Assembly (NCBI GenBank): GCA_015067995.1
Contig: SVLJ01000005.1
Coordinates: forward strand, 62,001 to 126,000
DNA length: 64,000 nt
Source: Oscillospiraceae bacterium
Lineage (GTDB): Bacteria > Bacillota > Clostridia > Oscillospirales > Oscillospiraceae
Reading direction: 5' to 3'
The translations under genes were made by a program, and so were the position numbers. Positions 34,197-41,813 of the stretch are shown here, one piece after another; within the stretch, counting starts at the first letter, position 1; every line of letters begins with the position of its first letter. The notes under the pieces were generated by a model that was not told where the DNA came from, searched no databases, and saw nothing but the letters and a program-made list of their open reading frames with translations.

Positions 34197-34232
34197 ACAG
34201 AGGACACGCAAAAGCGTGTCCTCTGTTTTTTT
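34197..34232 (+). terminator. Rho-independent terminator behind the tRNA fragment
   Basis: ACAGAGGACACGC and GCGTGTCCTCTGT pair over 13 bp with an AAAA loop, followed by seven T. It was probably the terminator of the original tRNA-Ser gene. Confidence 0.9.
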
Positions 34233-34330
34233 GTTCACCGGTCTCTTCTCTCTCAGAACCGGTTGCGCCCCGACGCTTTCTGTGCTACCATGATGTCCAG
34301 CAAGACAAATACTGTTTGGGAGCTGCTTTT

Positions 34331-34621
34331 ATGGAAAATCTGAACTGTCTGCGCTGTCAGGAACCCATGCGTTTCCTCTCCCGGGAGCGGATTCAGCTGG
34401 GCAAGACCGGTTGGCTGCTGGGTGACCTTCCGAACCTGCTTTCCGGCGCGCTGGAAACCGACATTTACATCTGTCCCCGATGCCGCAAGCTGGAGTTTTA
34501 TTCAGAGTGCACGGAGCTTCAGAGCGATACTCTGCCCCAGAAGACCTGCCCTGTCTGCGGTGCCATCCACGATTTCGATTATCCCAAGTGTCCCAAGTGC
34601 AAATACGATTACCAGAAATAA
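34331..34621 (+). CDS. Small double zinc-ribbon protein
   Basis: A 96-residue protein with four CxxC knuckles (CLRC, CPRC, CPVC, CPKC), enough for two zinc sites, and no membrane segment. ATG at 34331 follows GGGAGC at 11 nt; an upstream TTG in the same frame is less likely. The function is unknown; zinc ribbons of this size usually mediate protein or nucleic acid contacts. It is a stand-alone gene with terminators on both sides, the first gene of the higher-G+C chromosome to the right of the tRNA scar. Confidence 0.75.
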   Translation: MENLNCLRCQEPMRFLSRERIQLGKTGWLLGDLPNLLSGALETDIYICPRCRKLEFYSECTELQSDTLPQKTCPVCGAIHDFDYPKCPKCKYDYQK

Positions 34622-34626
34622 AAAGA

Positions 34627-34657
34627 AAGGAGGCGTTGCATTTTGCAACGCCTCCTT
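34627..34657. terminator. Hairpin terminator
   Basis: AAGGAGGCGTTGCA and TGCAACGCCTCCTT form a perfect 14-bp stem with a 3-nt loop just after the zinc-ribbon gene. Confidence 0.8.
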
Positions 34658-34658
34658 G

Positions 34659-34695
34659 AAATTCCGCAAGAAGTCATAAACTTCTTGCGGAATTT
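34659..34695. terminator. Hairpin terminator
   Basis: AAATTCCGCAAGAAGT and ACTTCTTGCGGAATTT form a 16-bp stem with a 5-nt loop; it ends in T on the plus strand and in AAATTTC on the minus strand, so it can close transcripts from either side. Confidence 0.75.
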
Positions 34696-34696
34696 T

Positions 34697-34876
34697 CGCC
34701 TGCGGGCCGGTGATTTGAACCGTGACAGCCCAGGCTGCCTTCTCTTGCCGCTGCGCGGCAATTCACCTTGTGGGGAGCTCCAAGACCGCTCCCTTCACAC
34801 ATCCCCTGCCAGGAGTGCATGCTCCTCTTGCAGGTATTCCTATTTTGCAACAGGCCCTTTGTGATATCCTTTCGGT
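34697..34876 (-). ncRNA. Candidate structured non-coding RNA or intergenic repeat
   Basis: About 180 G+C-rich bases between the nitrilase-like gene and the terminator above have no credible ORF but, read on the minus strand, contain several stems: CCTGC...GCAGG enclosing AGGAG...CTCCT, GGGAGC...GCTCCC, and GCCGC-GCA-GCGGC, ending at the 34695 hairpin. I cannot match it to a known RNA family; a 3' UTR element or a dispersed repeat is equally possible. Confidence 0.35.
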
Positions 34877-35707
34877 TTATATACCCATCAGGCGGTAAAC
34901 GTCCTCCCGCCGGTTGGTCAGGCTGCCCAGCCGTTCTTTCAGCTCGTCTGTGTAGTCCAGATCGATCTCCGCCGTCAGCAGTGCCTCCCGCTCCTGTCCG
35001 GCCTCCGCAAGGACGGTGCCCCATGGATCGACGATCATGGAGTGTCCCCAGCGGACAAGTCCACCCGCGGTGGTACCGCACTGTCCGGAAGCCAGCACGT
35101 AGCAGTGGTTGTGGATGGCCATGGTTCGCAGCATGACCTCCCAGTGTGCGCAGCCGGTGGTTATGCCGAAGCTGGCGGGCAGGCAGATGATCTTCGCGCC
35201 CTGCAGCGCCATCAGGCGGAACAGCTCCGGGAATCGCATGTCATAGCAGATGGCCATTCCGATCTTGCCCAGTTCCGTGTCCGCCACCACCACCTCGCTG
35301 CCGGGGAGCATGCGGTCGGATTCCTGACTGCGGCTGCCCGGCCGGGCAGACATGTCGCAAAGATGGATCTTGCGGTATTTGGCCGCCATGGTGCCGTCCG
35401 GCGCATAGAGCATGGCGGTGTTGTACGCCTTGTACGGGTCTTCGCTGATCTCCTTGATGGAACCGGTATGTACCCAGAGTCCATACTTTTTTGCCGCGGC
35501 GGACAGCCTCCTGCAGCACTCGCCTCCGGGAATGGTCTCGCGATATTCCGGAGAATATGCGCCCATGCGGTTCATGTTTTCCGGAAATACAATGAGACGC
35601 GCACCCTTCTCCGCAGCCTCCGCGATCATAGCTTCGGCTTTTGCGTAGTTTTCCGCAAAATCATCGGAAGAGGCGATCTGCGCCACAGCGACGGTTATCT
35701 TACGCAT
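34877..35707 (-). CDS. Carbon-nitrogen hydrolase (nitrilase superfamily, omega-amidase-like)
   Basis: A 276-residue cytosolic hydrolase with the complete catalytic set Glu43 (FPEN), Lys113 (YRKIHL) and Cys154 (AICYDMRFPE). The length and the HLCDM...E and CYDMRFPE motifs fit the Nit1/Nit2 branch (omega-amidase or deaminated-glutathione amidase), which hydrolyses the amide of alpha-keto-glutaramate-like compounds. AAAGGAG gives 7 nt spacing to the second ATG at 35707, preferred over the one at 35713. It is followed by the non-coding region above and is 36 nt from an M20 peptidase gene on the same strand. Confidence 0.9.
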   Translation of the reverse strand: MRKITVAVAQIASSDDFAENYAKAEAMIAEAAEKGARLIVFPENMNRMGAYSPEYRETIPGGECCRRLSAAAKKYGLWVHTGSIKEISEDPYKAYNTAMLYAPDGTMAAKYRKIHLCDMSARPGSRSQESDRMLPGSEVVVADTELGKIGMAICYDMRFPELFRLMALQGAKIICLPASFGITTGCAHWEVMLRTMAIHNHCYVLASGQCGTTAGGLVRWGHSMIVDPWGTVLAEAGQEREALLTAEIDLDYTDELKERLGSLTNRREDVYRLMGI

Positions 35708-35743
35708 ATACATTCTCCTTTGTCGGCAGCTTCGCTTCGGCTC

Positions 35744-36928
35744 TCAGCACCCGCAGTACTGAAGCGCAATGTCCGCGTAGATCTCCGCAGCCTTGTTCAG
35801 TTCCGCAATGCTGACCTTTTCCCGGGTAGAATGTGCCACCGACAGCTCACCGGGTCCCAGCACGATGCACTTGCAGTCTCCGGCGGCGGCCATAAAGCCG
35901 GAATCCGCCCACGCCTTGAAAGCCGTCAGTTCACCGCTGACACCGCGGGAGGCCACCGCATTCACCGCCGCACGAACAATGGGTTCCTCAGCGTCCGTGC
36001 AGAAGGGCTCGTGGGGCAGAGTCTGCCCGTCAAACACATCCCGGATCTCGCCCTGGAAGCTGGGATCTTCAGCGCGCAGCTCTTCCAGAATGGCTTCCAG
36101 CTCGCCGTACACCTGAGGGATGGTCTCGCCCACGATACACCGCCGATCCATCCGCACCTTGCACAGATCCGGCACGGTGCTGGGCTGGTCGCCGCCGACG
36201 ATAGTACCCACATTGATGGTGGGTCTGCCAAGGAGCGGATGGACTCTTCCCCGCAGCACCGGCTTATACTCCGATTCGATCTTACAGACAAATTTGGCGG
36301 CGGAGGCAATGGCGTTGACGCCCTGCTCCTCGCTGGCGCCGTGCACCTTCGTCCCGTGGAAGGCGGCTTCGATCCACTCGATTCCCTTGTGGCCCACCGC
36401 CACCCGCAGCTCTGTAGGCTCACCGATAATGGCCGCGGAGGTCATGGGGCCTCTCTCGATCATGGCCTTGGCGCCGATTCCCATTTCCTCCTCATCGGAC
36501 ACGCCGTAAAAGACCAGATCGCCCTTCAGCTTCGTTCCGCTGCGGTGAATGGCGGCCATGGCCGCCATCATGGCGGCCAGCGGCCCCTTCATGTCGCAGG
36601 AACCGCGGCCATAGATGTACTCTCCGTCCGTCCGTCCTTCAAAAGCCTCCGCAAAATCGTAAGCCTGCACAGTGTCCAGATGACCGGACAGCATCAGGGA
36701 ATTGCCCTCCTCCGGTGCTTCACCCCGGAGAATGGCCACAGCATTGAATCTGCCCGGCTCGATCTCATAGCGGTAGGCTTCAATGCCCTCCCGCTGGAAA
36801 AAATCCACGATATACTGAGAGATGGCGTTCTCCTGCTGCTCCATAAAGGAATAGCTGGGGATCCGCACCATCTCTGCCGTCAGGGCAGCAACATCCACGC
36901 CCTTCAATTCTTCATACACTCGGTTCAT
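35744..36928 (-). CDS. M20-family peptidase (YgeY/ArgE/DapE-like)
   Basis: A 394-residue di-zinc hydrolase. Motifs are LSGHLDTV, GRGSCDMKG (bridging Asp), VSDEEEMGIGA (catalytic Glu), and GEPTELRVAVGHKG at the domain border, as in YgeY and acetylornithine/succinyl-diaminopimelate deacylases. The start ATG overlaps the stop of the upstream methyltransferase gene by 4 nt. The substrate is unclear; YgeY-type proteins accompany purine or nitrogen-compound catabolism in other bacteria, and a nitrilase-family amidase lies just downstream. Confidence 0.88.
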   Translation of the reverse strand: MNRVYEELKGVDVAALTAEMVRIPSYSFMEQQENAISQYIVDFFQREGIEAYRYEIEPGRFNAVAILRGEAPEEGNSLMLSGHLDTVQAYDFAEAFEGRTDGEYIYGRGSCDMKGPLAAMMAAMAAIHRSGTKLKGDLVFYGVSDEEEMGIGAKAMIERGPMTSAAIIGEPTELRVAVGHKGIEWIEAAFHGTKVHGASEEQGVNAIASAAKFVCKIESEYKPVLRGRVHPLLGRPTINVGTIVGGDQPSTVPDLCKVRMDRRCIVGETIPQVYGELEAILEELRAEDPSFQGEIRDVFDGQTLPHEPFCTDAEEPIVRAAVNAVASRGVSGELTAFKAWADSGFMAAAGDCKCIVLGPGELSVAHSTREKVSIAELNKAAEIYADIALQYCGC

Positions 36929-37530
36929 ACCTGTTCTTCCTCGCCTTCCGTACGCCGTACACCGGACACAATATATTTTTCATCATCGGACACCATCACG
37001 TCCACAGCAAACCGGGGGGCGAAGATGGCCGCCAGCTCCCCGGCAGTCAGCATCTCCCGGGAAACATGCCGCGCACCGGCATGATGGCGGTGCAGCGTCT
37101 CCAGACTCATTCCGTGGGCCACCGTCAGCCGTCCGCCGGGCTTGACCCACGCGCTCAGCCGTTCCACCAGCCGCGCCGGTTCTTCAAAATGGGGAAATGC
37201 GTTGTATACCACGCAGCAGTCGTACTGCCGTGTCACCGGCAGCATCTCCATATCCCCACAGAGGATTTCCACTCTGGGATCGCTGTTCTTTTTCATGGCC
37301 ATCCGCACCATCTCAGGAGAGATGTCCACCGCCGTGACGCTGTCCACATTCCGCGCCAGATAGTACGGAAACAGCACGCCGGTGCCGCAGGCCACATCCA
37401 GCACGGTAACGCCGTCACGGATACCTGCTGCGTCCATGATCACCGCCAGCTTGGCGTCGTTTGTCTCCAGATGGGTATCCCAATGGGGGGCATGGTGGTC
37501 AAAAAAAGCTGTGATCTCGTGTTTGTTCAT
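36925..37530 (-). CDS. Class I SAM-dependent methyltransferase
   Basis: A 201-residue methyltransferase with SAM-binding motif I VLDVACGTGVLFPYY, the acidic end of beta-2 (AVDISPEMV), GDMEMLP and YNAFPHFEEP. The Met-Asn-Lys-His-Glu start and DHHAPHWD resemble small methyltransferases found next to peptidase genes. AAGGAG precedes the ATG. Overlap with the downstream M20 peptidase indicates joint expression. The methyl acceptor is unknown. Confidence 0.88.
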   Translation of the reverse strand: MNKHEITAFFDHHAPHWDTHLETNDAKLAVIMDAAGIRDGVTVLDVACGTGVLFPYYLARNVDSVTAVDISPEMVRMAMKKNSDPRVEILCGDMEMLPVTRQYDCCVVYNAFPHFEEPARLVERLSAWVKPGGRLTVAHGMSLETLHRHHAGARHVSREMLTAGELAAIFAPRFAVDVMVSDDEKYIVSGVRRTEGEEEQV

Positions 37531-37636
37531 GCAATACTCCTTGTTTCATCATCGTTCCCATTCTACTGGATTTTTGCACATTTTCAATAGTTTTGCTTGA
37601 TTTGTTTGGGAAACCTTCTTTTTCGCCGCAGCGTTC

Positions 37637-37665
37637 TTGTCAATCAGGTAAAGTTGTGCTATGCT
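37637..37665 (+). promoter_or_regulatory. Sigma-A promoter of M20 gene
   Basis: TTGTCA (37637-37642) and TATGCT (37660-37665) are exactly 17 nt apart, 83 nt before the ATG at 37748. Confidence 0.7.
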
Positions 37666-37747
37666 GTGCGCAGCATCCTGATTGGAAAGGAGCTTTCTGA
37701 TCAAATACATGCCGGGGCACACCCGGAACGATTACAGGAGGTACCGT

Positions 37748-39097
37748 ATGAAGAAGTCTCTTGACACCATTCTGCAGGCTGTGGATGCCTATCAGGATAC
37801 CATTCTGGCCGCCGAGCGGCACATCTGGAAGAATCCCGAGTCCGGCTATAAGGAGTGGAAGACCCACGCCTATCTGAAAGCAAAGTATGAAGAACTGGGC
37901 TATGTTGTGAACGAAGTGGGCAACATCCCCGGCTTCTGGATGGATGTTGACACCGGCCGCCCCGGCCCCAAGGTGGTGGTTTTCGGTGAGATGGACTCCC
38001 TCATCGTTCCCACCCATCCCGAGTGCGATCCCGAAACCGGGGCCGTCCACGCCTGTGGTCACCACTGCCAGAGCGCCGCTTTGCTGGGCGTGGCAGCCGC
38101 GCTGAAGGCGCCCGGCGCACTGGAGGGTCTCTCCGGCTCCATCCGCCTGATGGCCGTTCCCGCCGAGGAGCTTATTGAGCTGGGCTACCGCAAGGAGCTG
38201 AAGGAGCAGGGCGTCATCCGCTACTTCGGCGGCAAGCAGGAATATATGGCCCGCGGTCTGCTGGACGATGTGGATATGGCCTTCATGGTGCACACCAGCA
38301 GTACCGACTATCTCTCCTGCAGCGCCGGCGGAAACGGCTGCGTCATCAAGGAGGCAACCTTCATGGGTAAGGGCTCTCACGCAGGCGGCTCTCCCCATCG
38401 CGGCATCAACGCCCTGTACGCCGCCAACTGCGGCATGCAGGCAGCCAACGCCATCCGTGAGACCTTCCCGGACGCCGACCACATCCGCTTCCATCCTATC
38501 ATCACACAGGGCGGTGCCGCCGTCAACGCCATCCCTGACCGTGTGGTGACGGAGAGCTATCTCCGCGCCTCCTCCATGGAAGCCATGGCACGGGAAAATC
38601 TGAAGGTCAACCGTGCCTTTGCCGGCGCCGCCGCTGCCATGGGCGCACAGGTACACCTGTGGGATCACCACGGTTACGCCCCCCTCATTCAGGAAACCAA
38701 TCTGAAGGAAACCGCCCGTCAGGTGGGCATTGAGGTGCTGGGCGAAGAGCGCGTCAAGTTCGGCAATGCATGGGGCGGCGGCTCCACCGATATGGGCGAT
38801 ATTTCCTGCGTCATGCCCGCTCTGCACCCCTCCATCGGCGGTGCCGAGAACGCCGCTCACTCCAAGGATTACATCATCACCGACCCCGTTCTGGCCTGTG
38901 TGGACAGCGCCAAGTTCCAGGCCGCCATGCTGGTGCGCCTGCTGGAGGAGGACGCCGCTCTGGCAAAGCAGATCATCGCCGAGGGGCGTCAGGACTATCC
39001 CACCATTCCCGAATATCTGGCTCAGATCGACGCCCTGTGCATTGACAAGCAGGCCGTCATCTACGATGAGGAGCGCGGCGCACAGCTGTCCTTCTGA
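37748..39097 (+). CDS. M20-family amidohydrolase (AbgB-like)
   Basis: A 449-residue member of the same subgroup as the genes at 1 and 23419. Metal-site and catalytic motifs are VFGEMDSL, VHACGHHCQSA (Cys/His ligands) and VPAEE; GSHAGGSPHRGINAL is in the dimerisation domain and GGGSTDMGDISCVMPALHP near the C-terminus. AGGAGG 8 nt upstream fixes the ATG at 37748. It is monocistronic, with its own promoter and terminator, and is the higher-G+C host-side paralogue of the partial gene at the left edge of the island. Expected reaction: hydrolysis of an N-acyl or aminobenzoyl amide. Confidence 0.92.
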   Translation: MKKSLDTILQAVDAYQDTILAAERHIWKNPESGYKEWKTHAYLKAKYEELGYVVNEVGNIPGFWMDVDTGRPGPKVVVFGEMDSLIVPTHPECDPETGAVHACGHHCQSAALLGVAAALKAPGALEGLSGSIRLMAVPAEELIELGYRKELKEQGVIRYFGGKQEYMARGLLDDVDMAFMVHTSSTDYLSCSAGGNGCVIKEATFMGKGSHAGGSPHRGINALYAANCGMQAANAIRETFPDADHIRFHPIITQGGAAVNAIPDRVVTESYLRASSMEAMARENLKVNRAFAGAAAAMGAQVHLWDHHGYAPLIQETNLKETARQVGIEVLGEERVKFGNAWGGGSTDMGDISCVMPALHPSIGGAENAAHSKDYIITDPVLACVDSAKFQAAMLVRLLEEDAALAKQIIAEGRQDYPTIPEYLAQIDALCIDKQAVIYDEERGAQLSF

Positions 39098-39115
39098 TTT
39101 CTCCCAATATGCTTT

Positions 39116-39143
39116 CAGCCGCCCCGGTTACCCGGGGCGGCTG
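39116..39143. terminator. Rho-independent terminator between convergent genes
   Basis: CAGCCGCCCCGG and CCGGGGCGGCTG form a 12-bp stem with a 4-nt loop, followed by CTCTTTCG. Confidence 0.8.
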
Positions 39144-39168
39144 CTCTTTCGTATGGCAGAATCATTAT

Positions 39169-39960
39169 TTATCCCTTCAGGAAATCGTATACCCGTTTGT
39201 TGAAATCCTTTGCCTCTTCATAGGCCGCATGACCCAAATGATCGTACATAAAGATGGGGCAGCCGAGTTTGGCCGCAATTTCTTCCGACGCATCTCCACT
39301 GACTACCCTGTCCTGCCTGCCGCCAATCACAAACACGGGGCACTGAATTCTGTCCAGCGCGCCATACGTATCACAGGTGAGGCAGGATTTTGTCAGGATC
39401 ATAAACCGCTGCGCATCCTTTGGGCGCTGCAGCACAGTCAGCAGCGGCATGAACGGCTTGTATCGTTTCACATATGCCTCTGAATACATGCTTGCCGCCA
39501 TATCTGCCACAAGTTCCCGCATACGCCCCTGTCCGGTCATTTCCAGCCAGCGTCCAATCGCACTCTCCACCGTATCGTTGTTTCGGGAAAGCGTCACGGC
39601 AAGAACAAGCCTGCTGACCAGATCCGGCCGGTCAATGGCAAGATACTGCGCGATCATACCGCCCTGGGACACACCGAATACGCCGGCATCCGCAATGCCC
39701 AGAGAATCCATGGCCGCGGCAACATCCGCCGCCAGCTCTCTTACGGTGATGCCTTCCCAGACATCCGCCCTGCGGTCGAACAGATACACCTTATGATCCC
39801 TTGCAAAAATTCGATACAGATAAGCCAGTGACAGCCCGGCTCCTCTGATGCCGCGGGTATTCAGCCCCTGTATCATGATCAGCGGTTTTGTGCCTTTTCC
39901 GAAGGTAATACAGTCCATCTGCGTATCAGAAAGCTTCCATTCAAATTCATGATAGATCAC
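39169..39960 (-). CDS. Alpha/beta-fold hydrolase
   Basis: A 263-residue alpha/beta hydrolase. The nucleophile elbow is GVSQGG with Ser98; the acid is probably the Asp of GGRQDRVV and the base the His of YDHLGHAAYEE. The oxyanion strand IMIQGLNT follows the expected position. The start is a GTG with AAAGGAAG 9 nt upstream; no ATG fits. The layout resembles esterases and proline-iminopeptidase-like enzymes; the substrate is not deducible. It stands alone, convergent with the M20 gene. Confidence 0.87.
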   Translation of the reverse strand: MIYHEFEWKLSDTQMDCITFGKGTKPLIMIQGLNTRGIRGAGLSLAYLYRIFARDHKVYLFDRRADVWEGITVRELAADVAAAMDSLGIADAGVFGVSQGGMIAQYLAIDRPDLVSRLVLAVTLSRNNDTVESAIGRWLEMTGQGRMRELVADMAASMYSEAYVKRYKPFMPLLTVLQRPKDAQRFMILTKSCLTCDTYGALDRIQCPVFVIGGRQDRVVSGDASEEIAAKLGCPIFMYDHLGHAAYEEAKDFNKRVYDFLKG

Positions 39961-39987
39961 GTACCCACTTCCTTTCCATCGTATGCC

Positions 39988-40568
39988 TCAACGGTCAAGG
40001 AAGACCTTCCGCAGGGCAAAGAGCGCCATCATCAGGCAGATGCCTGCAATCAGAGACACCACCGCCATTGCCATGACCACATAAACCCACCACTCCGAAA
40101 ACCATTGCGCAGGATAGTCCACCAGCGCCATCATCGTCAGCAGCAGCGTCTGGATGGTTCTCCACCAAAGCAGGCGGCGGTCAAGGCCGTCCTCTGGCTG
40201 CTGAATTTGGCTGCCAGCGCGGCGAAGTCGGTGAACAGCTGAAAGTGGAAATACAGGCCTGCAAGGCTGATGATGAGACTTATAATGTCAAAGTGGCCGT
40301 CCAGCGTGCCGCCAAACCACGAAAACACCCAATCAGCACCGTGCCAGATCAGAAGCAGGATACCAAGGGGCCGAAGCAGCGCCAGATCCCGCCGTTCTTC
40401 TTTCAGCAGACGGATGGCAGACAGGAACAGGCAAATGGCAAGTCCCCAGATCGCAAACTGCCACCGGGGAGAGAGCTTATCGCGAAACATCGCCTTCACC
40501 ACCAGAAGCAGCGCAGCAGCACCGGAAGCCGTCAAGGTTTGCAGTAAAAACGCCCAGATATCACGCAT
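39988..40568 (-). pseudogene. Frameshifted membrane protein with M56/BlaR1-like start
   Basis: The first 45 or so residues (MRDIWAFLLQTLTASGAAALLL, KLSPRWQFAIWGL) look like the N-terminus of M56/BlaR1-type sensor proteins, but the following part lacks a metallopeptidase HExxH domain and is a different multi-helix protein. The open frame stops at 40137 after an apparent 1-nt frameshift near 40195-40215; in the other frame coding continues (QPEDGLDRRLLWWRTIQTLLLT to ALRKVFLDR) to a stop at 39988. It follows the BlaI-type gene by 3 nt. It is either a damaged gene, a deletion fusion, or a sequencing error in one base. Confidence 0.65.
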
Positions 40569-40571
40569 ACG

Positions 40572-40937
40572 TTACACCTCCATTTCATCCAACAACCGCC
40601 GCAGCTTCTCACGCTCTTCCCGGGAGATAGGTTCCTCCTTCAGAAAAGCGGTGATCATGTCTCCGGCTGCGCCCTGATAGACCCGGTGCAGAAAGCTGTG
40701 CCGCTCCTGCGCCTGACAAGCCCCTCGATCCAGCGCAGCACGGTACAGGTGGGGATTAGACTGCTTGTCGATGCAAACCAGCCCCTTCCCTTCCATTCGT
40801 GTCAAATAGGTCAGCACCGTATTGCGGTTCCATCCGGTGTCCGGGCGCAGCATTTCCACCAGCACTCCCAACTCAGCGCCGCCGGTCTCCCAAAGAGCGC
40901 CCAGCACCGTCCATTCTCGTTCTGACAGGCGTATCAT
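40572..40937 (-). CDS. BlaI/MecI/CopY-family transcriptional repressor
   Basis: A 121-residue winged-helix repressor: LSEREWTVLGALWETGGAEL, then the recognition helix region WNRNTVLTYLTRMEGKGLV and the C-terminal dimerisation helices. TAGGAGG sets the ATG at 40937, 10 codons after the ORF-track start. A near-ideal palindromic operator with TACA/TGTA half-sites covers its promoter, so the gene is autoregulated. Normally the partner is a BlaR1-type membrane sensor protease; here the adjoining gene is broken or chimeric, which raises the question how repression is relieved. Confidence 0.9.
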   Translation of the reverse strand: MIRLSEREWTVLGALWETGGAELGVLVEMLRPDTGWNRNTVLTYLTRMEGKGLVCIDKQSNPHLYRAALDRGACQAQERHSFLHRVYQGAAGDMITAFLKEEPISREEREKLRRLLDEMEV

Positions 40938-40948
40938 AGCCGCACCTC

Positions 40949-40987
40949 CTACACATGTAGTATCCAAATATAATACTACATGTGTAG
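40949..40987. promoter_or_regulatory. Palindromic BlaI-type operator
   Basis: CTACACATGTAGTAT and ATACTACATGTGTAG are perfect 15-bp inverted copies with a 9-nt spacer. Each arm holds the TACA/TGTA elements typical of BlaI/MecI/CopY sites. It overlaps the -10 box of the repressor gene. Confidence 0.85.
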
Positions 40988-41001
40988 TGCGCCGTTGTCA
41001 A
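40973..41001 (-). promoter_or_regulatory. Sigma-A promoter of the BlaI-type gene
   Basis: On the minus strand TTGACA (41001-40996) and TAGTAT (40978-40973) are 17 nt apart; the -10 lies within the operator arm. Confidence 0.8.
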
Positions 41002-41052
41002 TCCCACTGCAAGTAACCCGGTCAATTCGTAAGGGCAAAGCCCCGTCTTTCC

Positions 41053-41081
41053 TTGACAGTCTGCAAAACATGAAGTATACT
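41053..41081 (+). promoter_or_regulatory. Sigma-A promoter of the XRE gene
   Basis: TTGACA (41053-41058) and TATACT (41076-41081) are 17 nt apart, 41 nt before the XRE start codon. Confidence 0.85.
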
Positions 41082-41100
41082 TCATATGAAGAAAACTTCA
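41071..41100. promoter_or_regulatory. Paired palindromic operators of the XRE gene
   Basis: TGAAGTATACTTCA (41071-41084) is a perfect 14-bp palindrome covering the -10 box, and TGAAG-AAAA-CTTCA (41087-41100) follows with the same half-sites, one helical turn and a half away. This is the layout of an autoregulated XRE/Cro promoter. Confidence 0.75.
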
Positions 41101-41122
41101 CGTCGCAAAGGAAGTGACCCCC

Positions 41123-41356
41123 ATGAAAAACCATATCCGTGACGCCCGTACCGCCAAAGGTCTGACCCAGCAGCAGCTGGCTAACCGGGTATACGTTTCC
41201 AGCCGCACCATCATCGCACTGGAAAAAGGCGAGTACAATCCATCTCTCCTGCTGGCCTACCGGATTTCACTGGCACTGGAGATGCCTATGGAAGAACTGT
41301 ATTGTCTGGCAGAAAACAAGTCAAAGGAGGACACGCGCTATGAAAATCTATCATAA
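41123..41356 (+). CDS. XRE-family HTH regulator
   Basis: A 77-residue single-domain Cro/CI-type regulator: IRDARTAKGLTQQQLANRVYVSSRTIIALEKGEYNPSLLLAYRISLALEMPMEEL covers the five-helix HTH almost in full. AAAGGA is 10 nt before the ATG at 41123; the in-frame GTG at 41114 is too close. It overlaps the next gene by 17 nt. This small-regulator plus small-membrane-protein pair is common in Firmicutes. The promoter carries two matching palindromes, pointing to autorepression. Confidence 0.92.
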   Translation: MKNHIRDARTAKGLTQQQLANRVYVSSRTIIALEKGEYNPSLLLAYRISLALEMPMEELYCLAENKSKEDTRYENLS

Positions 41357-41741
41357 GAAGTATTTCCGGCTGGGTCTGCTGTTTCTGGCAGCCGCCGCAC
41401 TGTTCCCCCTGCTGCACCTTCACCGCAGCGGCTCTGTAAATCCTGTGGTCTGGTCGAACGCCGCCCTCTTCCTGTTGTTTGGATTTGGCTGCCTCCATAC
41501 GGCTTTCCATCCGGAAAAAGCCAAAAAAGCGCTGATTCACGATCACGATGAGCGGGAACAACAGCTGGCTTTGCAGCACTGCCGTACCGCCTTTTGGACA
41601 GGGCTGGTGCTCCTGCTGATCATCGGCTCCCTGCTGTACTCCATCGGCTCGGAAACCATCGCCGCGCTGGCCGTTGGACTCCAACTTGCCGCCGTGCTGC
41701 TGTGGGCAGTTTACAGGGTCATTCTTCTGCTGAATCTCTGA
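41340..41741 (+). CDS. Small membrane protein cotranscribed with XRE regulator
   Basis: A 133-residue protein with four hydrophobic stretches (around residues 10-25, 38-52, 85-100 and 107-130) separated by a hydrophilic loop HPEKAKKALIHDHDEREQQLALQH. AAAGGAGG precedes the ATG at 41340. Its family has no named function that I can assign; such proteins next to XRE regulators may be sensors or targets. Coupled to the XRE gene by overlap. Confidence 0.8.
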   Translation: MKIYHKKYFRLGLLFLAAAALFPLLHLHRSGSVNPVVWSNAALFLLFGFGCLHTAFHPEKAKKALIHDHDEREQQLALQHCRTAFWTGLVLLLIIGSLLYSIGSETIAALAVGLQLAAVLLWAVYRVILLLNL

Positions 41742-41751
41742 TCCCCTTTCC

Positions 41752-41779
41752 TTGACGCGGACGCTGTCTCTGCTATAAT
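41752..41779 (+). promoter_or_regulatory. Sigma-A promoter of the nucleoside salvage operon
   Basis: TTGACG (41752-41757) and TATAAT (41774-41779) are 16 nt apart, 34 nt before mtnA. The leader is too short for a SAM riboswitch. Confidence 0.8.
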
Positions 41780-41813
41780 AAAGGCAGCGAATCGTACATT
41801 TCAGGAGGCCGCT

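Noticed and set aside
34143-34343. 66-residue ORF over the tRNA fragment
   Set aside because: It reads through the tRNA-Ser remnant and its terminator; no RBS and no protein features.
35042-37084. 680-residue plus-strand ORF
   Set aside because: Antisense of the nitrilase, M20 and methyltransferase genes; no recognisable domain.
41758-41813. SAM riboswitch before mtnA
   Set aside because: The leader between the -10 box and the start codon is about 34 nt, far too short for a SAM riboswitch.
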